64,000 bases of DNA from JAJDXW01 sp965243335. GTDB taxonomy: Bacteria > Pseudomonadota > Gammaproteobacteria > HK1. Made by a program: the position numbers and the translations under genes. The notes beneath the pieces are model-generated. The model was not told where the DNA came from. It ran no database searches and worked only from the letters and a program-made list of their open reading frames with translations. Positions 1 through 7,689 of the stretch are shown in pieces. Location of the stretch: assembly GCA_965243335.1 (NCBI GenBank), contig OZ251545.1, positions 496,001 to 560,000 of the forward strand. Reading direction: 5' to 3'. Within the stretch, counting starts at the first letter, position 1. Each line of letters starts with the position of its first letter.

Positions 1-519
1 TACGAGGCTTGGGGCGTTCCGGAGCTGTGGGTGGAGGTTCCGGACCAGGGCGCGTGGAGCCGCCCGGCGAGCCTTACGCCGGGGCTGACGATCCATCTGC
101 TGAGGGACGGCGCGTACCGGGTCTCCCCGGTGAGCCGGGCGTTCCCCGGCTGGCGGGCGGAGGACGCCCACGAGGCGATGAACGAATTCGTGCCCTCGGC
201 GCGGACGTACGCGATCGTCGAACGCCTTGGCCGGAGGTTCGGGGCGCGCGAAGGCACTGGCCCGGACGACCATCCCCTGATGCGTTCCATGCGGGACCAG
301 AGCCACGCGAAGGGCCACGCGGAAGGCTTGTTGGAAGGCGAGGCGAAGGGCCGTGCGAAGACGGTGCGCCAGATACTGAGGTCGCGGGGCATCGAGGTCT
401 CGCCAGGGTTCCCCGCCGACGCGCCGGGGTTCGATCAGTCCTCCGAAGACGCGGTCGTGGCCGCCGCTCTCGCCTGTCGAAGCGAGGGGGATTTCCGCGC
501 CCGCCTCGGCGCCCGCTGA
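1..519 (+). CDS. Uma2-family (DUF820) protein, C-terminal part, cut by the window edge
   Basis: The reading frame is open from base 1 and ends at TGA 517-519. It begins YEAWGVPELWVEVPD, which matches the strand near the active site of Uma2/DUF820 nuclease-fold proteins and closely resembles YEAWGFPEVWVLVPP in the full-length paralogue at 38196-39281. After the fold comes a region rich in GHAEG/GEAKG-type repeats, probably a charged helix, then a tail ending CRSEGDFRARLGAR, again like the paralogue (CRDEADFRRRIRTAAR). The family has a PD-(D/E)XK-like fold but its cellular role is poorly known. The catalytic half lies outside the window. The family assignment is fairly firm; nuclease activity is not shown. 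Confidence 0.75.
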   Translation, partial: YEAWGVPELWVEVPDQGAWSRPASLTPGLTIHLLRDGAYRVSPVSRAFPGWRAEDAHEAMNEFVPSARTYAIVERLGRRFGAREGTGPDDHPLMRSMRDQSHAKGHAEGLLEGEAKGRAKTVRQILRSRGIEVSPGFPADAPGFDQSSEDAVVAAALACRSEGDFRARLGAR

Positions 520-707
520 TCCTGCCGCCCGAGGAAGGCGTCGTCCCAGCCAATGGAGACGACGGGCCACTGAAGCCGCTCCGTCCGCCGCACCGCCTCC
601 GGCGCCCGGCCCCCGGCGCTCTCCGGCTCCGCGTCCGCGGCCGGGGGCCGGCGGGAGACGAGGGCTGGGGTCGGCGTATCCTTCTCCAAAGCAGATCGAG
701 GTGACGG

Positions 708-1949
708 ATGCTGTCTGATTACGGCAAGCTCCACGTCTCCAGCGCCGACTACACCGAGCTGCGGCCCGACAGCGTCGCCGCGGCGGCGCAGGGCTGGCGC
801 ACCGCGCTGGCCGAAGGGCGCGCCCTGCGGGTGCGGGGCAGCGGGCACGGGCTGTCCGGCGCCACCCTGCCCCGCACGGGCGAGACGCTGCTGCACACCC
901 GCGGCCTCGACCACTACCGCATCGAGGCTCCCGGCCTGATCACCGTCGGCGGCGGCGCGGTCCTGTGGGACGTCCGCGACTTCGTGGCCCGGCGGGGCTG
1001 GCGCCTCCCCGTCTGCAACGGCGGCGGGGCAGGCCCCACCGTCGGCGGCTTCGCGAGCGCGGGCGGGGTGAATTCGCTGCGGGTGCCGGTGGACGAGCAT
1101 GGGAATCCGGGGGCGCCGCAAGTGCTCGGCCCGGTGTCGGCGTACGAACGGCACGGCGGATTCTGGGCCCAGGTTGCGAAGCTCACGATCATCGACGGGC
1201 GCGGCGCGGTGCGCGACGTCCTCCCCGGCGACGAGGACTTCCCCTGGATGTTCGCCTCCATGGGGCAGCTCGGCCTGATCCTCGAGGCGACGTTGCGCCT
1301 CCTGCCGCAACCGGGCGCGGCCGACGCGTTGCCGGTGGGCGCCGCCGGCCGGATCCCGGTGTCGAACCCGATCGATCCGAACGAAGCCGACGCGGCGGCG
1401 CCCGCGCAAGGCGTCGACCGGATGTACTGGTTCACCGCGTTCGCGCCGGTGGACGAGGAAGACGCCGTCTGGCGGACGATCGGGGACTGGAGCCGTGCGC
1501 ACCGCGGCGCGCTGCGCCCCAACGCCGGCCGGGTCGGCCCGCTTCAGGACGGTCATACGATCGGGTATCGCTATCTCGTGCGGCGCAAGGCCCCCACCCC
1601 TCCGCTTCTGTATCCGCGCGACGAGGACTTCCTGGCCCTGGGCGTGACGGCCGTCTGCGCGGGGGTCGGGACCGACGCGGGCGATGCGGCGCTGGCGGAG
1701 GCCGATCGGGATTTCGCCGCCCGGATCGCGGCCAAGGGCTGGACGCTCTACTGCCAGGCGGAGAACCTGGCCCGATCGGTCGACTTCCGAAGCCACTGGG
1801 GGGAGGAGCGCTGGCGGCGGTTTTGCGCGCTGAAGGCCAGGTTCGACCCCGACGGGCGGATCAACGCGGGCGAGGCGCCGGCGGAAGGGGGGCCGCCGCC
1901 GATGCTGGCCGCCCGGATGCGCACGCGCCCCGAGATGAAGTCAGGGTGA
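708..1949 (+). CDS. FAD-binding PCMH-type oxidase, candidate RiPP tailoring enzyme
   Basis: A 413-residue protein starting at ATG 708 after GAGGTGACGG. The N-terminal half has the signatures of the FAD-binding PCMH domain: RGSGHGLSG around residues 45-53, where the His could carry covalent FAD as in vanillyl-alcohol-oxidase relatives, then TVGGGAVLWDV and GPTVGGFASAGGVN. The C-terminal part ends with FDPDGRINAGEAP, typical of FAD-linked oxidases of the gulonolactone/cytokinin oxidase type. The substrate is unknown. It sits immediately upstream of the first RiPP precursor, and its stop codon lies inside that precursor's operator, so an oxidation of the peptide, for example at Tyr or Trp, is a reasonable inference but is not demonstrated. 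It is the only oxidoreductase in the locus. Confidence 0.8.
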   Translation: MLSDYGKLHVSSADYTELRPDSVAAAAQGWRTALAEGRALRVRGSGHGLSGATLPRTGETLLHTRGLDHYRIEAPGLITVGGGAVLWDVRDFVARRGWRLPVCNGGGAGPTVGGFASAGGVNSLRVPVDEHGNPGAPQVLGPVSAYERHGGFWAQVAKLTIIDGRGAVRDVLPGDEDFPWMFASMGQLGLILEATLRLLPQPGAADALPVGAAGRIPVSNPIDPNEADAAAPAQGVDRMYWFTAFAPVDEEDAVWRTIGDWSRAHRGALRPNAGRVGPLQDGHTIGYRYLVRRKAPTPPLLYPRDEDFLALGVTAVCAGVGTDAGDAALAEADRDFAARIAAKGWTLYCQAENLARSVDFRSHWGEERWRRFCALKARFDPDGRINAGEAPAEGGPPPMLAARMRTRPEMKSG

Positions 1950-2022
1950 AATCAGGGTTGCCGTCCGCCTTCCTCCCTCCCCTATAATTCCCCTCCCGTC
2001 CGCCGACGGTCGCGATGCGGAC
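1936..2022 (+). promoter_or_regulatory. Precursor 1 promoter with tandem 11-bp operator and 5' UTR hairpin
   Basis: TGAAGTCAGGG (1936-1946) is followed directly by TGAAATCAGGG (1947-1957), then -35 TTGCCG (1958-1963), a 19-nt pyrimidine-rich spacer and -10 TATAAT (1983-1988). A stem GTCCGC (1998-2003)/GCGGAC (2017-2022) precedes the ribosome site CGGAGG. The same layout recurs before other precursors. Confidence 0.7.
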
Positions 2023-2048
2023 AGGAACCCACTTCGGAGGCGCAGACG

Positions 2049-2330
2049 ATGGATGCCAGTTACGAGACCATGACCTTCGGCGAGATTCGCGAACGGCTGA
2101 TCGAGAAGGCGGTCGAGGATGAGACGTTCCGCGCCCGGCTGCTCGCGGAGCCCAAGGAGACGGTCCAGGACGAGCTGGGCCTGCAGGCTCCGGAGGGCTT
2201 CACCCTCATGGTGCATGAGGAGACCGCGAACACCAGCCATCTGGTGCTGCCGCCTTCCGCGAAGCTCGATGAGGCCGCGCTGGAGCAGGTGGCCGGCGGC
2301 GAGTGGTATCTCGGCTTCGCTTATTGGTAA
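2049..2330 (+). CDS. NHLP-type RiPP precursor 1
   Basis: A 93-residue peptide. The leader (residues 1 to about 84) matches the nitrile-hydratase-like leader family: RERLIEKAVEDETFRARLL, then a DPK/EPK turn, DELGLQAPEGFTLMVHEE and HLVLPP. It ends in the double-glycine site LEQVAGG, the usual cleavage site for C39-peptidase exporters. The predicted core is only EWYLGFAYW, nine residues with no Cys, Ser or Thr, which excludes lanthionine or azoline chemistry. ATG 2049 follows CGGAGGCGCAGACG. Export by the NHLM transporters at 21.8-28.1 kb is expected. A decayed family A gene and an intact toroid gene follow it. Confidence 0.9.
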   Translation: MDASYETMTFGEIRERLIEKAVEDETFRARLLAEPKETVQDELGLQAPEGFTLMVHEETANTSHLVLPPSAKLDEAALEQVAGGEWYLGFAYW

Positions 2331-2332
2331 AT

Positions 2333-2446
2333 CCCGGCCCGGCGGGCGAGGCGGCGGACGTGCCGGCCTCGCTGGTCGTCGTCGAACGGGGCGCCCGGAC
2401 GGAGGCGAAAGCCTGCGTCGGCATGGGAGTTCTCCCGTACGGGTGA
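2333..2446 (+). pseudogene. Family A remnant with a large internal deletion
   Basis: In one frame, PGPAGEAADVPAS (the middle of family A) is joined directly to VVVERGARTEAKACVGM and a PYG-stop tail (the family A C-terminus). About 75 residues between these parts, the start and the N-terminal half are all missing. This is a deletion scar of the family A gene that normally follows a precursor. Confidence 0.75.
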
Positions 2447-2579
2447 AGCGCAGGGAAGTGAAGCTGGTGAAATGAAGTCGGGGTTGCCGTCCGGTCAGCC
2501 CTTTCCTCGATGTACCCGCTGTGTCCGCGGCGGCCGTGAGGCGGGCCAGAACCCATATTGATGAAGGCGCGTAGCGGTC

Positions 2580-3584
2580 ATGCCGTCACCACCCCGGTCA
2601 CGACTTCAGCCCCCGCCGAGACTCCGGGAGGCGGCGCGCGGCGCCGTGGACCGGGGGCTCGGCTTCCTCGAAGCCGCCATCCGTCCCGACGGGTCCTGGC
2701 CGTCGTGGAGGTACGGGAACCTGGAGCTCACGGGGCCCGCGAAGGAGGAGGCGGCCCCCTTCGTGGCCGCCCTCGGGGCGCTCACCCTGGCCGCCTGCGG
2801 CGACCCCCGGGCCCAAGCGCTCCAGCGCCGGTCCGGGGAGTTCATCGTCCGGTCCATGCGCCAGCCGGGCGTCTGGCGCTACTGGCCGCGCCTCCCGAAC
2901 GATCTCGACAGCCTCAGCCTCTGCTCCCAGGCCGTGCCGTGGCATCCCTGGGTGCTGCTCGGCGCGAACCTCGGATGTCTGGGCATGGCGCAGGACGACC
3001 GGGGGAGGTTCAGGACCTGGCTGGCCCCGCCCACCGAAGACAACAGCGTGGACAGCGTGGTGAACGCCAACGTTGTCGCCTACCTCGCCTCCCAGGGCCG
3101 GAACGGGCCGGGCGAGCGGGCGGCGGCGTGGCTCGCCGGCCTGGTCAGGGACGGGAGTGCCGAGGGGACCTCCCACTTCTACCCTGACCCCCTGGACCTG
3201 TACGACGCCCTGGCCCGCGCCCGCCGACTGGGCGCGCCCGCGTTGCAGGACGTCGGGGGTCTGCTCGCGGACCGGATCCGCGCCCGGCGCGGTCCGGACG
3301 GCGGGTACGGCGACACGCTGCGCACCGCGCGCGCCCTCTCCGCCCTGTACCTCCTCGGCGCCCCGCCGAAGGGCGAAGCGCGGTGGGCCACGGTCGAGCG
3401 GATCCTGCGCCGGCAGCGGCCGGACGGGAGCTGGCCGGAGTGCCTCTTCTGGCAGGGCCCCATGCCGCCGAAACCTCCGTCCGAGGGATTCGCCTGCGCG
3501 ATGCTCGACACCGCGTCGTGCGTCGAGGCCCTCGTACGGTCGGTCCCCTTCCCGGCGGCTCCCGAGCCGGACGCACGGCGGTAG
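2580..3584 (+). CDS. Alpha/alpha-toroid protein (prenyltransferase/squalene-oxidase repeat type), copy 1
   Basis: A 334-residue soluble protein with repeated QW-like motifs: RPDGSWPSW near residue 35, GPDGGYGDT near 240 and RPDGSWPEC near 280. These mark the alpha/alpha-barrel of the squalene-hopene cyclase and prenyltransferase-beta superfamily. It is about half the length of a two-domain triterpene cyclase, so it is a single-domain member. It carries NDLDSLSL near residue 103, close to the class II cyclase DxDD motif but with Ser in the last place, and DSVVNANVVAYL further on; both recur in copy 2. It lies between two RiPP precursors. A tailoring role on a prenyl group or on the peptide is inference; a non-catalytic binding role is equally possible. 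Confidence 0.75.
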   Translation: MPSPPRSRLQPPPRLREAARGAVDRGLGFLEAAIRPDGSWPSWRYGNLELTGPAKEEAAPFVAALGALTLAACGDPRAQALQRRSGEFIVRSMRQPGVWRYWPRLPNDLDSLSLCSQAVPWHPWVLLGANLGCLGMAQDDRGRFRTWLAPPTEDNSVDSVVNANVVAYLASQGRNGPGERAAAWLAGLVRDGSAEGTSHFYPDPLDLYDALARARRLGAPALQDVGGLLADRIRARRGPDGGYGDTLRTARALSALYLLGAPPKGEARWATVERILRRQRPDGSWPECLFWQGPMPPKPPSEGFACAMLDTASCVEALVRSVPFPAAPEPDARR

Positions 3585-3715
3585 CGGTCCGAGCCGCCGG
3601 GACACGCGCCGGCTTCCGGGGAGCAAGCGGGGATCCATGCGTCCCGGGAACGGCGCGTCCCGACGGACGCGGACATCTCACCCGCCTCGACCGTTGCCGC
3701 GGTCTCAGCGCCGTC

Positions 3716-3741
3716 ATTCCCGCGAAAGCGGGAGCGGGAAT
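3716..3741. repeat. Short dRS3-like palindrome
   Basis: ATTCCCGC (3716-3723) and GCGGGAAT (3734-3741) form an inverted repeat inside the widespread proteobacterial sequence of the type GTCATTCCCGCGAAAGCGGG. The 350 bp between the toroid gene and precursor 2 otherwise hold only the promoter. Confidence 0.6.
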
Positions 3742-3833
3742 CCAGGGATTTTCATGTTGAGGTTCGGCGCGGCGGGACTCGAGCGTACGGTCCGCCGGAT
3801 CGGGCCATCTGCCGGCGCATCCGGCCCCGGAAG

Positions 3834-3912
3834 TGAAATTAGGGTTTCCGTCCGTCCGAACCTCTCCTGTAGCATACGCCCTGTCCGCTGACGGCCATGA
3901 CCTGACGCGGAC
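3834..3912 (+). promoter_or_regulatory. Precursor 2 promoter with a single operator box
   Basis: One TGAAATTAGGG box (3834-3844) abuts a weak -35 TTTCCG (3845-3850); a weak -10 TAGCAT lies at 3870-3875. The upstream partner box is absent. A GTCCGC (3883-3888)/GCGGAC (3907-3912) stem with a longer loop precedes the RBS. Confidence 0.55.
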
Positions 3913-3936
3913 GGATCAACATCGGAGGAGACGGAC

Positions 3937-4233
3937 ATGGATTCCAGAATGACGACCGCCCGTGAGATGCGGGAGCAGCTGGTCGCGAAGGCGACCGAGG
4001 ACGAGACGTTCCGCGCCCGGTTGCTCTCCGACCCGAAGGCCGCGGTCAGTGAAGAGCTGGGGGTGAGCATTCCTCCCGGATACACCCTCAAGGTGCACGA
4101 GGAGGCCGTGGACACCAGTCATCTGGTGCTGCCGCCGTCCGGGAATCTCGGCGAGGCCGATCTGGCGGAAGTGTCGGGCGGGAGGAACAAGCCCGCCAAC
4201 GACGAATTGGCCACGTTCTGGGACGACTGGTGA
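3937..4233 (+). CDS. NHLP-type RiPP precursor 2
   Basis: A 98-residue peptide from ATG 3937 after CGGAGGAGACGGAC. The leader has REMREQLVAKATEDETF, SDPKAAVSEELGV, GYTLKVHEE and HLVLPPS, and ends LAEVSGG, with Ser replacing Ala before the double Gly. The predicted core RNKPANDELATFWDDW is longer and more acidic than most others here but still ends in Trp. Two family A genes follow it, then a toroid fragment and a membrane coiled-coil gene. Confidence 0.88.
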   Translation: MDSRMTTAREMREQLVAKATEDETFRARLLSDPKAAVSEELGVSIPPGYTLKVHEEAVDTSHLVLPPSGNLGEADLAEVSGGRNKPANDELATFWDDW

Positions 4234-4500
4234 TCCACGTTCCGGGACCGGACCGCCGGCCGACCGGCCGGCGCGGCCCGCCGGGCAAGGAGAAGGCTTC
4301 CCGGTGACGACGGCATGAGCGGGCGTCCGTCCGGCGCGATGCCCCGCCCGTAGCGGACATGACCGTTGCGGAGACGTCTGCGCCGTCGCCGCGATTCGGT
4401 CGCCTCGACCGGAGGCCCGGCCGGCGGCAACCACGGCAGGGAAGTCGAATCGGGGCTGCCGTCCGGTCAGCCTCATGGGAACGGGGGAGGCTTCCCGGCC

Positions 4501-5574
4501 GTGAACGCGCACGGCGATGCGCGTACCGCCTTCGCCTCGATCCTCGAAGGGTGCCGTCCCCTGTTCCCGCCGGAGCTGCTCGGCTCCGGCGGCTGGGGGC
4601 GTCTGCTGGACCGGGCGAAGCGGCTGCCCCGTTCGGTGCTCGACGTCCATTTCGGCTTCGAGTTCCGCCTCGGAGAGCCGAGCCCGGAGGCCGACCTCTT
4701 CGTCGTCGTGCGCTCCGGGTCGGACCTGTCCCGACACTACGTCCGCGAGGGCGCGCACGCCGAACCGGGCTCGCCGGCCGCCGCTCTTGCGGCGGGGCTT
4801 CGGGAACAGGCGGGGAACCCGGATTCGTACCTCGCCCGCGCCGTGTCCGGGGTGGTGCTGGAGTACGATCTGGCCGGGCTCGCGCCGCACCGGCCGCCGC
4901 CTCCCCCCGGGATATTCCTCTCGCCTCGACGCTCCGCCCCTGGATCGCGGGACGGTTTTTTCGAGCACCGGGATCCCGCGGCCCTGCTCGCGGCGCTGGC
5001 CGTGACCGTCGGCTGGGACGGCCACGAGGAGATGCTCGGAGCGGTCGAGCGCATCCTCGCGGCGTTGCCGGAAAGAGGCTACGTGTTCCATGCCGGCGCC
5101 CTCCCCGCGCGTTCCCCGCGGGCATTGCGGATTCTTCTCAAGGGCATCGCCAAGGAGGAGGTCCCCGCCCTGCTGGAGCAGGTGGAATGGCCCGGCCCGA
5201 CGGCCGCGGCGGCGGACGTGCTCGCCTCGATGGACGACCTCGTCGCCTACGTCGCCGTGAGCCTGGACGTGACCGCGCAGGGGCCGGGTCCGCGCCTCGG
5301 TCTGGAGCTGTACCGCGCTCCCAAATGGTTCGCCGCCGATCGCCGGGGGTGGCGCCCCTTCATCGCACGGCTCGTGGAATGCGGCTGGTGCCTTCCCGCG
5401 AAGGCCGAGGGGCTGCGGCGCTGGCCGGGGACCGAAATACTGTTCGGCGACGGAGAGGCCCATCTCGTCCGCCAGGGCATCAACCACGTCAAGGTCGTCC
5501 TCGAACGGGGCGCCCGGACGGAGGCGAAGGCCTACGTCGGCATGGAAGTTCGCCCGTACGAATCGACCGCATGA
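4501..5574 (+). CDS. Family A protein, copy 1 (unknown function, RiPP-associated)
   Basis: A 357-residue protein read from GTG 4501, chosen because the paralogues all begin VNAGGD-like at this point. I do not recognise the family with certainty. Conserved blocks along its length are ILEGCRPLFPPELL, FGFEFRL, YLARAVSGVVLEYDL, GYVFHAGALPARSPRA, PRLGLELYR, CGWCLPAKAEGLRRWPG and GINHVKVVLERGARTEAKAY. No signal peptide or membrane segment is seen. Repeated pairs of helices and amphipathic strands would be compatible with an ABBA-type aromatic prenyltransferase fold, but this is only a pattern-level guess. It follows precursor 2 and is followed by copy 2, so it may act on that peptide. Confidence 0.7.
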   Translation: MNAHGDARTAFASILEGCRPLFPPELLGSGGWGRLLDRAKRLPRSVLDVHFGFEFRLGEPSPEADLFVVVRSGSDLSRHYVREGAHAEPGSPAAALAAGLREQAGNPDSYLARAVSGVVLEYDLAGLAPHRPPPPPGIFLSPRRSAPGSRDGFFEHRDPAALLAALAVTVGWDGHEEMLGAVERILAALPERGYVFHAGALPARSPRALRILLKGIAKEEVPALLEQVEWPGPTAAAADVLASMDDLVAYVAVSLDVTAQGPGPRLGLELYRAPKWFAADRRGWRPFIARLVECGWCLPAKAEGLRRWPGTEILFGDGEAHLVRQGINHVKVVLERGARTEAKAYVGMEVRPYESTA

Positions 5575-5656
5575 GAATTCGCCTTTCACGGCCATGACCC
5601 GGACAGGAACCCGCTTCGGACCGGGGTTCGTTCCGGTCCGCGTTCCAGGAGGAGAC

Positions 5657-6721
5657 GTGGGCGCTTCCTTCGCTTCGATCCTCGATGGATGCCGCTCCCT
5701 GTTCCCGCCGGAGCTGGTCGGCGACGATGGCCGGGGGCGTCTGCTGGACCGGGCGAGGGGGCTGCCCCGTTCGGTGGCCAATGCCCCTTTCGGCTTCGAG
5801 TTCCATCTCGGGAAGCCGATCCCGGACGCCGATTTCTGCTTCGTGGCGCCGCCGGGCACGGACGTGGCGCGGCATTTCATCCGTGAAGGGGCGCGCGCCG
5901 AACCGGGCTCGCCACCGGCCGCGAGGGCGGCCGCGGCCGCCCTCGCGGCCGCACTTCGGGAACAGGCCGCGGACCCGGGTTCGTTCCTCGCCCGCGCCGT
6001 GTCCGGGGTGGTGCTGGAGTACGACCTGGTCGGGCTCGTACCGGGCCGGCCGCCGCCTCCCCCCGGGCTCTTCCTCTCGCCGCGGCCCGACGCGCCCGGG
6101 TCGCGGGACGGTCTTTCGGAGCACCGGGACCCCGCGGGCGTGCTCCCGGCGCTGGCCGCCGCCGCCGGCTGGAACGGCCACGAGGAGATGCTGGGAACGG
6201 TCGAGCGCATCTACGCGGCGTTGCCGGAAGGCGGGCACGTGTTCCAGGCGGGCGCCTTCCCCGCGCGTTCCCCGCGGGCATTCCGGATTCTCGTCAAGGG
6301 CGTCGCCAAGGAGCGGGTTCCCGCCCTGCTGGAGCAGGTGGAGTGGCCCGGCCCGACGGACGCGGCGGCGGAGGTGCTGGCCTCGATGGGCGGCCTCGTC
6401 GACCACGTCGCCGTGAGCCTGGATGCGCGCGCGGAGGGGCCGGGTCCGCGCCTCGGCCTGGAGCTGTACCGTCCCCGGAAGTGGTCCACCGCCGATCGCC
6501 CGGGGTGGCGCGCCCTCATCGCACGGCTCGTGGAATGCGGCTGGTGCCTTCCCGCGAAGGCCGAGGGGCTGCGGCGCTGGCCGGGGATCGACATGCTGTT
6601 CGGCGATGGAGAGGCCCATCTCGTCCGCCAGGGCATCAACCACGTCAAGGTCGTCCTCGAACGGGGAATCCGGACGGAGGCGAAGGCCTATGTCGGCATG
6701 GAAGTCCGCCCGTACGGGTGA
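5657..6721 (+). CDS. Family A protein, copy 2
   Basis: A 354-residue paralogue of the gene just upstream. GTG 5657 is preferred over ATG 5594 because AGGAGG lies 4 nt upstream of it and VGASFASILDG aligns with the start of the other copies. All family blocks are present: FGFEFHL, FLARAVSGVVLEYDL, GHVFQAGAFPARSPRA, PRLGLELYRPRKW, CGWCLPAKAEGLRRWPG and GINHVKVVLERG. An alanine-rich stretch near residue 95 (RAAAAALAAALRE) is expanded relative to copy 1. It is the second of two consecutive family A genes, the only such pair in the locus; the C-terminal remnant of a toroid gene lies 14 bp after its stop. Confidence 0.7.
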   Translation: MGASFASILDGCRSLFPPELVGDDGRGRLLDRARGLPRSVANAPFGFEFHLGKPIPDADFCFVAPPGTDVARHFIREGARAEPGSPPAARAAAAALAAALREQAADPGSFLARAVSGVVLEYDLVGLVPGRPPPPPGLFLSPRPDAPGSRDGLSEHRDPAGVLPALAAAAGWNGHEEMLGTVERIYAALPEGGHVFQAGAFPARSPRAFRILVKGVAKERVPALLEQVEWPGPTDAAAEVLASMGGLVDHVAVSLDARAEGPGPRLGLELYRPRKWSTADRPGWRALIARLVECGWCLPAKAEGLRRWPGIDMLFGDGEAHLVRQGINHVKVVLERGIRTEAKAYVGMEVRPYG

Positions 6722-6735
6722 AGCGCAGGGGAGTC

Positions 6736-6879
6736 CGGCAGCGGCCGGACGGAAGCTGGCCGGAGCGCCTCTTCTTTCAGGGCCCCTGCCGTTGCCCCCC
6801 ATCGGTGGGATTCGCCTCCGCGATGCCCGACACCGCGTCGGGCGTCGAAGCCCTCGTGCGGTCGGTACCCTCCCCGTAG
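6736..6879 (+). pseudogene. 3' remnant of an alpha/alpha-toroid gene
   Basis: Forty-seven codons reading RQRPDGSWPERLFFQG and onward to EALVRSVPSP-stop match the last part of the toroid proteins at 2580-3584 and 12096-13073. The N-terminal ~280 residues are absent. It sits between a family A gene and a coiled-coil gene, just where the intact toroid gene sits in the 10.4-13.6 kb cassette. Confidence 0.85.
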
Positions 6880-6953
6880 GCGAACCCCCTCCTCCGGCGG
6901 TGTGCTACGCTGCCCGCTTCCCCTCCACCGGAAGCCCGCGACAGGGAGGCCAC

Positions 6954-7451
6954 ATGGAACAGGAAGCCCATCGGCGCGTCGAAGGACCGCCTCCGCAGGA
7001 GGCGCGCAAGCTCAGCCAGGAGACGAAGGCCATCCTCGCGGCCGGGACGTCCATCATCGTGCTGCTGCTGGGTCTGCTGGTCACCAGCGTGCTCACGAGC
7101 GCCCGCATCGAAGCCCGGATCGACCAGGTGCAGGCGGAGGCGCGCAGCGACCGGGAGGCTTGGCAAGCCGAGGGGCGCAGCGACCGGGCGGCCTGGCAAG
7201 CCGAGATGCGCGCGGCGCGCGCGGAGGCCAAGGCCGACCGGGAGGAGATACGCGCGGAGGTCAGGGCCGACCGGGAGGCTTGGCAGGCCGAGATGCGCGC
7301 GGCACGCGCGAAGGCCAAGGCCGATCAGGCGGAGATGCGTGCGGAGGTCAGGGCCGACCGGCAGGACTTCCAACGGCAGATCCTGCGGATCACGGAGGCG
7401 CAGGTCCGCACCGCGGCCGTCGTCGAGCAGATGCAGGCGCCGAGCCGGTAG
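6954..7451 (+). CDS. One-helix membrane protein with long charged coiled coil, copy 1
   Basis: A 165-residue protein from ATG 6954 after GGGAGGCCAC. Residues 1-25 are hydrophilic. About residues 27-50 (ILAAGTSIIVLLLGLLVTSVL) form one membrane helix. The rest is an uninterrupted Ala/Glu/Arg/Lys helix made of near repeats (ADREAWQAE, AARAEAKAD, EMRAEVRAD). It ends in a short conserved tail, TEAQVRTAAVVEQMQAPSR. The repeat region is longer than in copy 2 at 13145-13600, as expected from unequal recombination within repeats. No enzyme motif is visible. A scaffold or anchor for the peptide-processing enzymes is possible. Small DUF1640/coiled-coil-type proteins look similar, so the role is unassigned. 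Confidence 0.7.
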   Translation: MEQEAHRRVEGPPPQEARKLSQETKAILAAGTSIIVLLLGLLVTSVLTSARIEARIDQVQAEARSDREAWQAEGRSDRAAWQAEMRAARAEAKADREEIRAEVRADREAWQAEMRAARAKAKADQAEMRAEVRADRQDFQRQILRITEAQVRTAAVVEQMQAPSR

Positions 7452-7577
7452 GGCCGCCAGGCGCCGCCGCGACCGGGCGGGCCCCGCCGCGCGGCCACGC
7501 GCCGCGGCTGGACGAGGCCGATCCGCAACCGGTCGCCTCGACCGGGGGACCGGTCGGCGGCAAGCGCAGGAACGAAG

Positions 7578-7663
7578 TGAAATTAGGGTGAAGTCAGGGT
7601 CGACATCTACCCCCCCCCCCCCCCAGAATAGCCCTCCCGTCCGCTGACGGTCGGGATGCGGAC
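7578..7663 (+). promoter_or_regulatory. Precursor 3 promoter with poly-C spacer
   Basis: TGAAATTAGGG (7578-7588) and TGAAGTCAGGG (7589-7599) abut -35 TCGACA (7600-7605). The -10 is CAGAAT (7624-7629). Fifteen C fill 7610-7624, nearly the whole 18-nt spacer. The hairpin GTCCGC (7639-7644)/GCGGAC (7658-7663) follows. Confidence 0.7.
7610..7624 (+). repeat. Homopolymeric C15 tract in a promoter spacer
   Basis: Fifteen consecutive C lie between the -35 and -10 of precursor 3. Slippage would change the spacer length and so promoter strength. The exact length in the assembly may itself be uncertain. Confidence 0.85.
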
Positions 7664-7689
7664 AAGAACCCACTTCGGAGGCGCAGACG

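Noticed and set aside
435..1796. A 453-codon minus-strand frame across the FAD oxidase gene
   Set aside because: It is a GC-driven shadow; the plus-strand frame has clear FAD-domain motifs and a ribosome site.
2049..2330. Assignment of the precursors to lanthipeptides or azoline peptides
   Set aside because: The cores have no Cys and hardly any Ser/Thr, and no LanM/LanB or YcaO gene is present.
3916..6210. Long minus-strand frames opposite the family A genes
   Set aside because: They recur opposite each family A copy only because the copies are paralogous, and they show no domain motif. The plus frames have the conserved starts and protein-like composition.
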